Of a DNA stretch of 64,000 bases, positions 55,342 through 64,000 are shown one piece after another (positions within the stretch are counted from its first letter, which is position 1; every line of letters starts with the position of its first letter). Where the stretch lies: the NCBI GenBank assembly GCA_945910005.1, contig OX246747.1, forward strand, positions 37,134,097-37,198,096. The letters are read 5' to 3'. The translations under genes and the position numbers were made by a program. The notes beneath the pieces were generated by a model. It was given only the letters and a program-made list of their open reading frames with translations, was not told the origin of the DNA and ran no database searches. Source of the DNA: Isoperla grammatica. Taxonomy: Eukaryota > Arthropoda > Insecta > Plecoptera > Perlodidae.

Positions 55342-55589
55342 ATGGTATATAATGTGAGGAAAGGATCCAACAGCTTACCTTCGTGTAGTAAGATGACGGA
55401 TTTGCGAGTTTGAAGTACACATAAAAGAAATAATACAAATATAACGAGACCTTTCGACCGAGGTCTTGCTCACTCGTTGCTTGCTCGTTATATTTGTATT
55501 GTCTTTTATGTGTACTTCAAACTCGCAAATCTGTCATCTTACTACACGAAGGTAAGCTGTTGGATCCTTTCCTCATATTATATACCATA
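55342..55589. mobile_element. Foldback element with ~105-bp arms
   Basis: ATGGTATATAATGTGAGGAA through ATATAACGA is mirrored almost exactly by the right half, with a loop of about 40 bp. The loop contains CCTTTCGACCGAGGTC and CACTCGTTGCTTGCTCG. It lies inside the pogo element. Confidence 0.9.
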
Positions 55590-56344
55590 TTATGTACATT
55601 ATTATTTACAGTAGCCCACTTCACAATATAGGCCTGTAAAATATTGTGAAGTACTGGGATTTATTTATTTAAAAATTACAATATGTTCTTTGCATAGCTC
55701 ACACACACACAGCTCCAACATAGCTCCCTAAGACTCACCCATCCATAACTAACCAAACAAAACCTTCCATTTTTCAACATTTGAATTTCTTGTTGGGCCT
55801 CCACCGCCAACGCGATCTCAGAACTTTAATTATTAATATTATTAAAGATTAATAACTTTTGATATTGAAGTATTTTTTCATTCTTTTTATACTAGCTAAA
55901 AAAATCGATGTATTTCAAATCAAAGAATATTCAATTCTGAGATGTTTTTATTTATTTTCCTTATGACGTTATGAAAAGTATGGACAGAATTTGTAGAAAG
56001 AGCAGAGGAAGAAGAAAGTGAAGAGGAGGAGCCAGAGGAAGTTAACATGAGGGAAGCGTCAGGCATGGCCAGCCGGCTTCGATGTACCTAGGGGCCAGAA
56101 TATGATGGGATTAATTTCCTATCCCCTACCCGACTTCATTGTTGGGCACAGAGAGCAGATATAAAAAAAAAGACGTTTTCACGTTTACAACGTTTATTTT
56201 TTCCTGGCCCTTCAGAAACGTCCTAACGAAGTTTGACTGTACTAACACACGGTGCCTATAAACTAATAGATGGACCCTCTTTGTAGGTGAACATTTACCT
56301 GTTGTACCTGATTAATAAAAGACAAGACAATTAAAATAAAAAAT

Positions 56345-56972
56345 TAGGGATGTCAACGATTACGATTAAATCGATTCGATTAATCGATTATTAATCGAAA
56401 ACGATTTTAAATTTTCGCGCTTTTTAAAATTTAGTTCTCAAGATCCGCCGCCTATGCTAGCGCGAGCGCTAGCGCTAGCATCGCTATTGCGCTAAGAAGA
56501 AGACGACCCATCATTTCTGACAGCACAGCTGCAGCATTCACGTAAATTTTAATTACGCTGCACATGAAAGTGATATTGCGACGCATATTCAGCATACTTA
56601 AGTACTTATTGTTACAAGAAAAATGGAAAGTAAATAACTATAGCCCTGCAGGCCTAACTAGGACAGAAATTATCGTCATTATCGTCGAAATCTTGGACAG
56701 AACAAAACAAAAAAACTCCGTGAAAAAAAAATATATCGATAGTCGAAAAGAAGTCGAATGAGTATTTCGACCCACATTGCCTGCCATACACTCCGTGCGC
56801 ACTCGTGGCTTGCGCGGGCGATTCAAACTAACCGAAACCGGACCGAAGTTTGAAAGAAACTTGCTACTATACCGACATTTTACAAATCGATTAAAATCGA
56901 TTAATAATCGATTATGGAGGTGAAAGTAAATTCGATTATCGATTATAATAATTTAATCGTTTGACATCCCTA
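56345..56972. mobile_element. TIR element rich in TCGATTAATCGATT
   Basis: TAGGGATGTCAACGATTACG and complement (CGTTTGACATCCCTA). Both ends carry dense ATCGATT repeats. The flanks are A-rich, so the 8-bp duplication is not certain. No transposase. Confidence 0.85.
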
Positions 56973-57227
56973 AAAAAATACAATTTTTTTTTAAGTTTTT
57001 ATTTCTGGACATCAAAACTAAAAACTTTATTGTTGGACACTCACCCCACTCACCCCTTGTACCACTATATAGGTTTTGGGTTTGTTTTCCAGAAATAGTA
57101 AAAATAAAATTAAAGAAAAAATGCTTAATTTCATATTATTTCTAGAAATAAAACCAAAAACTGTATTGTGGACGGTTATCCCTCACCCAAAAAACCAAAA
57201 CCCGCATTGTGGTAAGCGGTGACTCAC

Positions 57228-57438
57228 CCCCCGTAGACGAAGGGCGCCTGCAGTGCCATGCGCTCCAGCAGCGGTAGCATGGCGGACCAGTAGAGCGCTG
57301 CCCTCGCCTCGGTAGCCTCGGCCTCGTCAGCCTCAGCCTCGGGCCGTGAAGACACACGCTCGGACAACATGGAGGACAGGCGGACCACTAGGCGGCCGTC
57401 CAGGCCGTGGTTACTGATGGCGCGGACCACCTCCATGC
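57228..57438 (-). CDS. RANBP2: RANBP2 exon 4
   Basis: Acceptor ATTACGCAG/GCATGG, donor TACGGGGG/GTGAGT. It encodes GMEVVRAISNHGLDGRLVVR, an acidic insert (RPEAEADEAEATEAR) and ALYWSAMLPLLERM, ending FVYG. A (TTTA)n microsatellite lies 30 bp upstream at 57467-57560. Confidence 0.85.
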
Positions 57439-57465
57439 CTGCGTAATTAATTAGTTTGTAATAAG

Positions 57466-57556
<91 letters not shown>

Positions 57557-60500
57557 ATATATATATATCAAACACCCTTATCCAACATTCGTCGGGTCGG
57601 GGGGTGACAAGTCACCAGTTTCTCGGGCTATCTTCTAGTGCTTGCTACTTGCTTGCCAGGCTCAGCACCTCATCTTCTTCGTTTAAATAAAAATTTAAAT
57701 AAAATTTTTTAAAAATTATTAAAAAATAAAAAAATTTTTTTTTTTTAAATTAAAAAAAATTTTTAAAATAAAATAAAATAAAATTTAAAAAGTTTAAATA
57801 AAATTTAAATAAATAAATAAATAAATAAATAAAAAAGTGGTGGCTGGTCACCTTGCTGTAGTGTCTGCCTGAGCGCGCCCAGCTCGGACTGGTAGTCTGC
57901 CGAGTAGACCCGGTGCGCGGCCGACCACAACTCGGCCTGGACCACCGAGCACAGCTGGTCCGAGATGTGGGCGGGGAGGGTGGGCGGGCAGTCCATGGCC
58001 CAGTAGCCCGAAGCCTGGCGGGCCTCCTGCATCGCCTCCGAGCACAGCACTGTAACCACACATACAGAGACAATCTTACTATTGGCAGCCATAGAAATTA
58101 CACACAACATTAGTAATTACTAGAGATCCTTGTAAATGGTTTTATTTTTCAGCATATTTCATTTTATTAAATCCAAATTTCGCTGTTGAGCAGTAATTTC
58201 AGCTTTTTGGCGGTGTTTCAATTTTAATTTACCAAATCTAATTTGTATCTAGTATTCTAACGTACGTGGCATGCCTACACTGTCGCGTAGGTCTACCATG
58301 ATAGTAAAAAAGGAAATGGAAGGTAATACAGTCAGTAAGGATTCACCGCAGTCACTGCAGAACATGTTTTTAATTACGTTTTTGACAGAAATTCAGTGAT
58401 TTCGCGTCAATTCAACAGCTTCAGTCTTTTTGTTTTTATAACACTGAACTTATGCTATTTCGCGTATACACGGGATTTCGTTTTATTTCGCGATTCAAAA
58501 AGACTATTTTTTGACTCACAACAGACTGTCATGCCAACATATTTCCATTGCTGCACGTTTCAAGTGATTTCGCGCTATTGCGCATTGCGAAATACAAGGA
58601 TCTCTAGTAATTACTAATACATTATTATGGAAATAAAACTAACATAGATAATACATAATGTGAATGTGTTAAAAGAGTGCTTAACAGGAGGAAAAGGAGT
58701 GCCTAACTGGAACATGTTCAACCCTTTCATGGGCAATTTTATTTGTACTACAAAATATAAGTTTACATAGCTGTTTGAAGTTGTAATATTATTTAATACA
58801 TATTTAAAAAAAAAAAAAAAAATTGCATACAATAAACAATAATGAGGTGGGTATTTTTCTTCCCACTGCCCACTGGATAGTGTTTTTAAAAAGTCGCATT
58901 TTCACTAACTGCACTGATTTTTCCTGATATTATCACGTTTAAAGTTCCGTCCACCCCTAAAACCATCATACAAAAGTAATTAGTTACAGTATACGAGTTC
59001 CAAGCCCAAATTTACATATTTAAGATACATAACCTACAAATGTTAGCAATCAGGCATGGGCACTGGGTGAAATATTACCCAACTTTGTAACAAAGTACAC
59101 CTTTGTACAATATGTGATAAATGAGTTTGGAAATGTCACTAATCATATTCTAGAATACTTATATTTGATATATTTACATCTCGCTTGGAGAAATCCACCT
59201 CGGGTTTTCACTTTACGCACTTATTCTTCAGATTTTTTTTTTGTTGTCACAAAACACAGTCAGCTGTCAAGCCAAAACGCTATACGAACTGCAGTTATCG
59301 GCCTAAAGTCATGTACCAATTTTTTTAAGTGATTTCCACGCGTTCCGCTAGGTGGCAGCACGATCCGAAACTGGGAAATTATCTTCCCAACGCCCAGAAG
59401 CAAACTTATAATGGGTGGGAAGAAATCTTCCCACCGCCTATATCTTGGGCTCCTATCCAACTTTACAGTTGGATTGAGGTAAAGAAAGTTGGAAAGAAAG
59501 AAACTTGAAAGTTGGATTGAGGGGAACAGCACGCTACTCAATTTCTTGGGATACCTAACATCTTCTTTGGTGCCGGCTAGCCAGGCCAGACACAACCTCA
59601 TCTCAACCTCTTTCTCATCTGCCTCAGTTACCGGAGGTCTGTTTACTAGTTCTTTGCATGTCTCGCGATGCTCCCACAATCTTCCTGCTTCCACTCCATG
59701 CCATGTAAGACCTCTTTTCTCAACACTATTTTTTATTTAATCTAACCATCTGTCCCTTGGTCTACCCACTTTCTTTTTATGCCCTTCTGGATGCTCCAAA
59801 CTGTCTTCTCAGTATTCTACCTAGAAACATTCTTTCACGTGCCCAAACCAACGCAGATAAATTAAATAAGCACGCAGAAGGTACTAACCTGCGGCGTAGA
59901 GGAGGGTGTCTCTGTCGAGTTTGTTCAGCGTCTCGACGCCGGCCGACTGCAGGTTGGCGCAGGTCAGCTGCAGCGACGCAAACAGTCGGCAGCGGAAGTC
60001 GGCAGGCTTGTTTGTCTTGCGAGCGACGGCGACGGCCTGAAGGCCCAGCCACACCTGGTGGTGCAGCGAGCCGGGGTACAGCGTCTGCGAGACTGGCCAA
60101 CCAAACACTCGGTTAGACGTGTATTCGTACCCACGTCACACGGTTCGATATTAGCCGACAAACTCGTTCAATTCAAGAACCAAAAGGCATCAATTAATAG
60201 TACGTAAAATTAATTAAAAACATTAAAACGATCTAAATCGTGGGCAGAGGTGGCAAGAGTACAACTGTGGGAAGACAGAAAAGAGTGGAATAAATTGGCG
60301 GAGACGCAGGAGAAAGAAGATGAGGAAGAAACGCCGAGTCTGGCAATCTTAATTAAAAGTAGCATTTGTCCCCGGTGCCAGATCGTCCTTCCAATTCGAG
60401 GCCATGGAGAGGGAACGTTCGACTTCGGAGGTATAGTAATCTTGCACGTCTATGACTCATTCACCTTCGCTAACCAACCGTATAGGTCGGTGGGCTCCTT

Positions 60501-62173
60501 CTCGGAGCCCCAAAGGTGGACCTAAGGCGTGTGCTAACGTGTGTACATCTGATAACGAGGAATTTGCAATGAAATCACAGCTCAAATTAGCCACGTCGAT
60601 ATTATAGAAAAACGTTCAGTTGTACAAAGAACAAATTTAGAAATAAAATCAATCTACAACAAGTTTCATACTTGTATATACCACTCAACCCAACACAGTT
60701 GGAACTAGGTTAGGTTAAGATTATTATTATTTAATTGGAAAGATGTGTTGCAATGCAAACAACACATAAATGTGAACACTTGACAAACAGAAACATTTAT
60801 TGGAACAAAGAAACAACCACAAGAAATAACACTAAATTCTATCAGGCCCAGAATAGGGAACACGCGTATGAAAATTGTAATCGATTTTTAAATACCTCGT
60901 CTCTCATTTAATAATTTTGTGTCTTTGAATTTTGAAAAACGGATCAGTCTATGCCTCAAAATAATTGGTTTAGTAACGATAAATAAAAGGGCGCGAAAAA
61001 CGAGCCGCCGCCATGTAGAGTGGATTTGACGTCATGGTTTTGTACTTTGTACGCTCACCGCCTCAGCGATTGGTCTGTTACGCCACGTTTACATAACCAT
61101 TGCGTCACAGCCACCTGTACGCGTTTCAGATCCCCAGTTCAAACTTCAATAAATGCGACCACATTAAAGCTATTTAAAAATTTCTTTTTTACGTGCGACT
61201 TGCATTAATATACTTTTTGTATCTAATACTATTAAACTAAGTGTTTGGTTAAACAAAAAAAATCGTACGCGTGTTGCCTATTATGAAATATTAGTAGGTA
61301 GGAAAGGAACTGGTTTTTACTGAGGCAACAACCAATGGGAAGCCTGGATTCCATGGATAAAACAAGTTAGTAACTTTGTAAATATTTCATAATTCAGGCA
61401 CTTTTCATACATTTCGGTTCACTTTGCAGCGCATTTAATAGCGCGTTTGACCGAGACGTCGCTGGTTCCGCAGGGTAGCTGGACACGACGTGTGTTCGCG
61501 CCATTTATTCGTCGCTGGTGTTTTGTATTTTCGTGGTGTTGGTCTACCTGCCTATTATTTCATATGTTTCGATTTTCGGCCAAGCACGTCATCTCTTACA
61601 GTTTTCCTGTTTTCAGCCCGTTTGCCTTATCTAATCTCGTCAGTATTGTTCGACTCTCGACCTCGTCCAGTCAAGTTGATTTTCTCTCTCGTGCATCCAA
61701 GACTGCTTCAACGCTGCCGCATGTCCTGGGTTCGATCGCCTTCCAGGCATTTTTCATCTTTCCTTACTTTTCTCTTCCAAACTCGAGTTTCTTTCTTCTA
61801 TTTCTTTCTCTCTACGGCAACTTTCCGCCTGTCACTATTATCAACGCTTTGCCATCTTCGAACACTTCACATCTTTGGGGTAAGTTCATAAAAAATATAC
61901 AGTCCACTAAAAATCACCTCGGAGTGAGCACCCCGGCTCAAACAACGTGTGTGTACTCACCGAGGTCGCTCGGCGCCACCTTGGCCGGCAAGGGCAGCTC
62001 CAGCCCCAACGCGGCGTGGTTGACAAAGTGCGACGTCGCTATGGCGCGGTGGTGGTCGCGCGCCGTGAACACCCGGTGGTAGATGCGTTCGCGCCATCTG
62101 CCCGACCGGAAGCGCGCCACGTGCTCGAGGAACTGCGTGCGCGTCTCTCGCACCAAACCCAGCACCATGTGAC
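57228..62173 (-). CDS. RANBP2: RANBP2 (Nup358) N-terminal region, exons 1-4 visible
   Basis: Four exons join in phase on the minus strand (62173-61961, 60092-59889, 58049-57852, 57438-57228), giving about 275 residues; the 94-nt exon follows. The sequence follows vertebrate RanBP2 in the region after its N-terminal TPRs: MVLGLVRETRTQFLEHV against MLLNLSRGKQDFLKEIV, PGSLHHQVWLGLQ against NGSLQHLTWLGLQ, and NHGLDGRLV ... ALYWSAMLPLLERM against KHGLQPALL ... VHYWKKVLPLLKII. RanBP2 forms the cytoplasmic filaments of nuclear pores, binds Ran and has SUMO-E3 activity; these other domains are not visible in the window. The gene's 5' end is to the right of the window. Identification is from remembered alignment, so confirm by search. 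Confidence 0.82.
57467..57560. repeat. (AAAT)n microsatellite
   Basis: About 23 copies of AAAT, followed to 57840 by A/T-only low-complexity sequence, in a RANBP2 intron. Confidence 0.95.
57852..58049 (-). CDS. RANBP2: RANBP2 exon 3
   Basis: Acceptor TGGTTACAG/TGCTGT, donor AGCAAG/GTGACC. 65 codons plus split codons. It encodes LCSEAMQEARQASGYWAMDC then PPTLPAHISDQL and WSAAHRVYSADYQSELGALR. Strongly helical. Confidence 0.85.
58121..58606. mobile_element. hAT-type MITE with exact 8-bp duplication
   Basis: TAGAGATCCTTGTA and complement, flanked by GTAATTAC (58113-58120 and 58607-58614). Subterminal GATTTCGCG-type repeats occur in the interior. It lies in a RANBP2 intron. Confidence 0.93.
59320..59830 (-). 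mobile_element. Non-LTR retrotransposon 3' end fragment
   Basis: On the minus strand ARERMFLGRILRRQFGASRR, then (other frame) KKKVGRPRDRWLD, IKNSVEKRGLTWHGVE and RLWEHRETCKELV. GRPRxRWxDxIKxxxxxRGLTW...W is the typical end of RT-related ORF2 proteins of non-LTR elements. It has a stop and a frameshift; only the last ~100 residues remain. It abuts RANBP2 exon 2. Confidence 0.72.
59889..60092 (-). CDS. RANBP2: RANBP2 exon 2
   Basis: Acceptor TTGGCCAG/TCTCGC, donor GCCGCAG/GTTAGT. It encodes SQTLYPGSLHHQVWLGLQAV, AVARKTNKPADFRCRLFASL and LDRDTLLYAA. PGSLHH-VWLGLQ is the most recognisable match to RanBP2. Confidence 0.87.
60242..60480 (+). repeat. Interspersed repeat fragment, unoccupied site
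   Basis: 60242-60330 encodes VARVQLWEDRKEWNKLAE, another retrotransposon-tail-like end. 60373-60466 (CGTCCTTCCAATTCGAGGCC ... ATCTATGACTCATTCACC-like) is paralogous to 63223-63937, where a pogo MITE is inserted. Confidence 0.7.
60481..61960. other. RANBP2 intron, nothing firm recognised
   Basis: The plus-strand open frame 61447-62082 overlaps exon 1 in antisense and has no domain, so it is not annotated. No repeat with clear ends was found. Confidence 0.4.
61961..62173 (-). CDS. RANBP2: RANBP2 exon 1 of those visible
   Basis: Acceptor CCCGTTCCAG/GTCACA, donor GACCTCG/GTGAGTAC. Starts with two bases of a split codon. It encodes MVLGLVRETRTQFLEHVARF, an R/H-rich stretch and FVNHAALGLELPLPAKVAPS. 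The upstream exons lie outside or were not recognised. Confidence 0.83.
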
Positions 62174-62337
62174 CTGGAACGGGCGTATTAGTTAGCGGTC
62201 TGCGGCGTACTATTCTTTAGGTTCGCGTCGGGCAGCGAAATAAATAAAAATAGCTAAAGCAAACGTTTAAAAGTGCACTTTAAAAATTGGGGGCATTGAT
62301 TTTTTCAGACAAATTTGACACCAAACACCTAGCAATA

Positions 62338-62513
62338 CAGTAAAACTTCTTTATAACGAACTCTTGGGGGCTCGATTATTATTTTGTTATAAAGAACATT
62401 TCTTTATAAAGATAACTACCTTTACATGCATAAGAGCCTTTTGGGACTTCAAAAACAGTTTCTTATATTGATCTTTTTGTTCTAAAGACGTTCTTTATAA
62501 AGAAGTTTCACTG
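62338..62513. mobile_element. Pogo/Tigger-type MITE (176 bp)
   Basis: CAGTAAAACTTCTTTATAA and TTATAAAGAAGTTTCACTG, flanked by TA on both sides. The interior repeats ACGAACT/TTCTTTATAAAGA motifs. Non-coding. Confidence 0.92.
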
Positions 62514-62594
62514 TATCACAGTGCCCTTACGGCGAGATGCACAGTCAAGTTAAGTATGGGATTTGTTCGTGGTTGCTATGCAGGATTGCAGGCA

Positions 62595-63007
62595 AGGTTC
62601 CCACTTATTATTTAGAATCAATTTCCCTGACTTTTCCAGGTTTTCCAGGTCTAGTTTTGCTTAATTCCAGGTGTGATACACGCCAAAAAACGCAGCACCC
62701 CCCCCCCCCCCCCCCCCCCCCCCGATACGCTCTAAAATTCTAAGTTAACCGGAAGTTATTTTACAGTGCTTCATGATTAATTTTTTTTAATTTTTCTGAC
62801 TTTGGAGTCGGGAAAACGTTTTCATAGATTTGGTGAAAATATATATTTTTGAGTAAACCGAATAAGCCTAGATTTAAATAAATTCCCTATTTCCCTGACT
62901 TTTGCAGGTTTTTGAATTTTTTCCTCAATTCCCTGACATTTTGAGCCATGTTTTCAATTCCATGACTTTTCCAGGTTTTCCAGGTTTTCCAGGTCAGTGG
63001 GAACCCT
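62595..63007. mobile_element. hAT-type MITE (AGGTTCCCAC ends)
   Basis: AGGTTCCCAC and GTGGGAACCCT are inverted, flanked by TGCAGGCA and GGCAGGCA (7 of 8). TTCCCTGACTTTTCCAGG and TTTTCCAGGTTTTCCAGG repeats follow inside both ends. A C run lies at 62698-62722. Confidence 0.85.
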
Positions 63008-63222
63008 GGCAGGCAAATGAGAAAGCAACACATGCCGCTGTTTTTTGGGGTGGATGCATCCGAGCCGGACACGGACATTCATTCATTCATTCATTCATGG
63101 TTGCTATGGAGTTGTTTTTGAAAATAACATGTAACAAAACAATTCCATCCAGCAACAAATCCTGTACAGTACTTAGCTTGACACCTGACTGTGCATGGCC
63201 CTATTGCATTTGTCCCTGCCGC

Positions 63223-63937
63223 CAGATTGTCCTTCCAATTCGAGTCCATGGAGAGGGAACGTCTGACTACAAAGGTATACAGTAAACCCTCGGTAAAACG
63301 AACTCGGTTAGTGCGAATTCTCAGATAATACGAATTGTAAGCAAGACCCAGCCCGCGTAAATAGGACACTCAATGTTAAATAAAACGGATATAACGAATT
63401 TCGCATAATACGTAATACGAACTAATTATTTATCCCCTGGGTGATACTAATGCATAATGTTCGTTGTTTAACACGAACTAATAATTTTGAACCCGCACAA
63501 ACAAAATAATGTGTCCGAGAGTTCAACTCGCAGAGTAGGCGCAGGTATCAAGATTTTTGTCCGCCGAGCGTACGTCGTCGCAGGCAGCTACTTGTTTTGT
63601 TGCTGCTTGGTTTTCCCTTCCCCCTCCACCACCCGCAGGCGTGATCGGATGCGCGCGCAAGCCCTTACAGCTGTTGAGGGGCGTGGCTTGCTCACTGCAA
63701 CGTGCCCGCTTAGTCCGCCTACTATGCGCGCACAAAACATCATACCCGCGCGCTACTATCCATTGGAAAACATTGATTGTTTGTAGATTCGTTTATTTTG
63801 GCTCGTACTATTGAATTTCGACGTTTTTGCGATATTGCGAATTTTTATATTACGAACTGACGATTTTTGGGTCCCTTGATGTTCGTATTAACGAGGGTTT
63901 ACTGTAGTAATCTCGCACATCTATGACTCATTCACCT
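63223..63937. repeat. Interspersed repeat fragment, occupied by a pogo MITE
   Basis: 63223-63279 plus 63907-63937 together match 60373-60466, with a single TA-flanked insertion between them. Confidence 0.88.
63280..63904. mobile_element. Pogo/Tigger-type TIR element, insertion proven by paralogous empty site
   Basis: CAGTAAACCCTCGGTAAAAC and complement (AACGAGGGTTTACTG), flanked by TA at 63278-63279 and 63905-63906. The empty copy near 60435 reads GGTATAGTAATC with a single TA there. Interior has GAATT/ATAATACGAA repeats; no transposase. Confidence 0.95.
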
Positions 63938-64000
63938 GTTAGAATTGTGCCACAGCCTGCTTAAATTCAAATCATGGGCCATATGCCACCTAGTGATAGA

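Larger units (their letters stand above)
53523..56241 (+). mobile_element. Pogo/Tigger element, internally deleted, with nested insertions
   Basis: CAGTCAAACTTCGTTACGAC at the left and AACGAAGTTTGACTG at the right, flanked by TA (53521-53522 and 56242-56243). 54001-54230 encodes a pogo/CENP-B-type helix-turn-helix with one frameshift. 55985-56095 encodes an acidic stretch (AEEEESEEEEPEEVN) of the kind found near the C-terminus of Tigger transposases. The DDE core is missing. A hAT MITE (54734-55289) and a large hairpin (55342-55589) are nested inside. Confidence 0.87.

Noticed and set aside
61447..62082. 211-residue plus-strand ORF
   Set aside because: It overlaps RANBP2 exon 1 in antisense and shows no domain or repeat structure of its own.

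Overview
The window is nuclear DNA from a multicellular animal. It has spliced genes with GT-AG introns, tRNA-derived SINEs, non-LTR retrotransposons, many cut-and-paste DNA transposons and MITEs, minisatellites and one 200-N assembly gap (43734-43933). The species cannot be named from the sequence. A Jockey-clade element with a gag-like ORF1 points towards an arthropod or another invertebrate, and the frequent GGCCTA-type runs and heavy MITE load also fit an invertebrate; this is inference.

Two conserved genes converge. On the plus strand, ten exons between 7235 and 18810 encode about 550 residues of the LRRC40 leucine-rich-repeat protein, through to the stop codon. All junction phases agree; only the N-terminal ~50 residues lie outside or unrecognised. 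On the minus strand, entering from the right edge, exons at 62173-61961, 60092-59889, 58049-57852 and 57438-57228 join in phase. They match the N-terminal TPR-like part of RanBP2/Nup358. The next exon (94 nt) is present three times in tandem (53.2, 51.4 and 48.9 kb). Further minus-strand exon candidates (47.5 kb, a duplicated coiled-coil exon at 45.9/45.5 kb, proline-rich exons at 44.7-47.2 kb, and one at 30.5 kb) may continue RANBP2 or belong to another gene.

The rest is mostly mobile DNA. 1405-5966 is a complete Jockey-type retrotransposon (minus strand, ORF1 and ORF2 both open) with a 14-bp target-site duplication. 36150-37405 is a decayed CR1-like ORF1 (PHD finger plus remnant esterase) without ORF2. 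29700-30316 is a hAT transposase C-terminus. 53523-56241 is a pogo/Tigger element with TA target duplication, an N-terminal HTH and most of its transposase missing. At least twenty TIR elements and MITEs are visible. Many are hAT-type with exact 8-bp duplications, others pogo-type with TA and one TTAA-type. Several are nested, and in some cases the window itself holds both an empty and a filled copy of the insertion site.

Tandem repeats are unusually rich: a 0.9-kb array with a 499-bp higher-order period (304-1224), a 2-kb array of a 32-bp unit (21262-23252) that falsely creates long ORFs in all three plus frames, and arrays in at least three LRRC40 introns. The most striking observation is the triplicated RANBP2 exon: between two copies the exon differs at 8 of 94 bases (six amino-acid changes), while about 1 kb of flanking intron differs at only about three.
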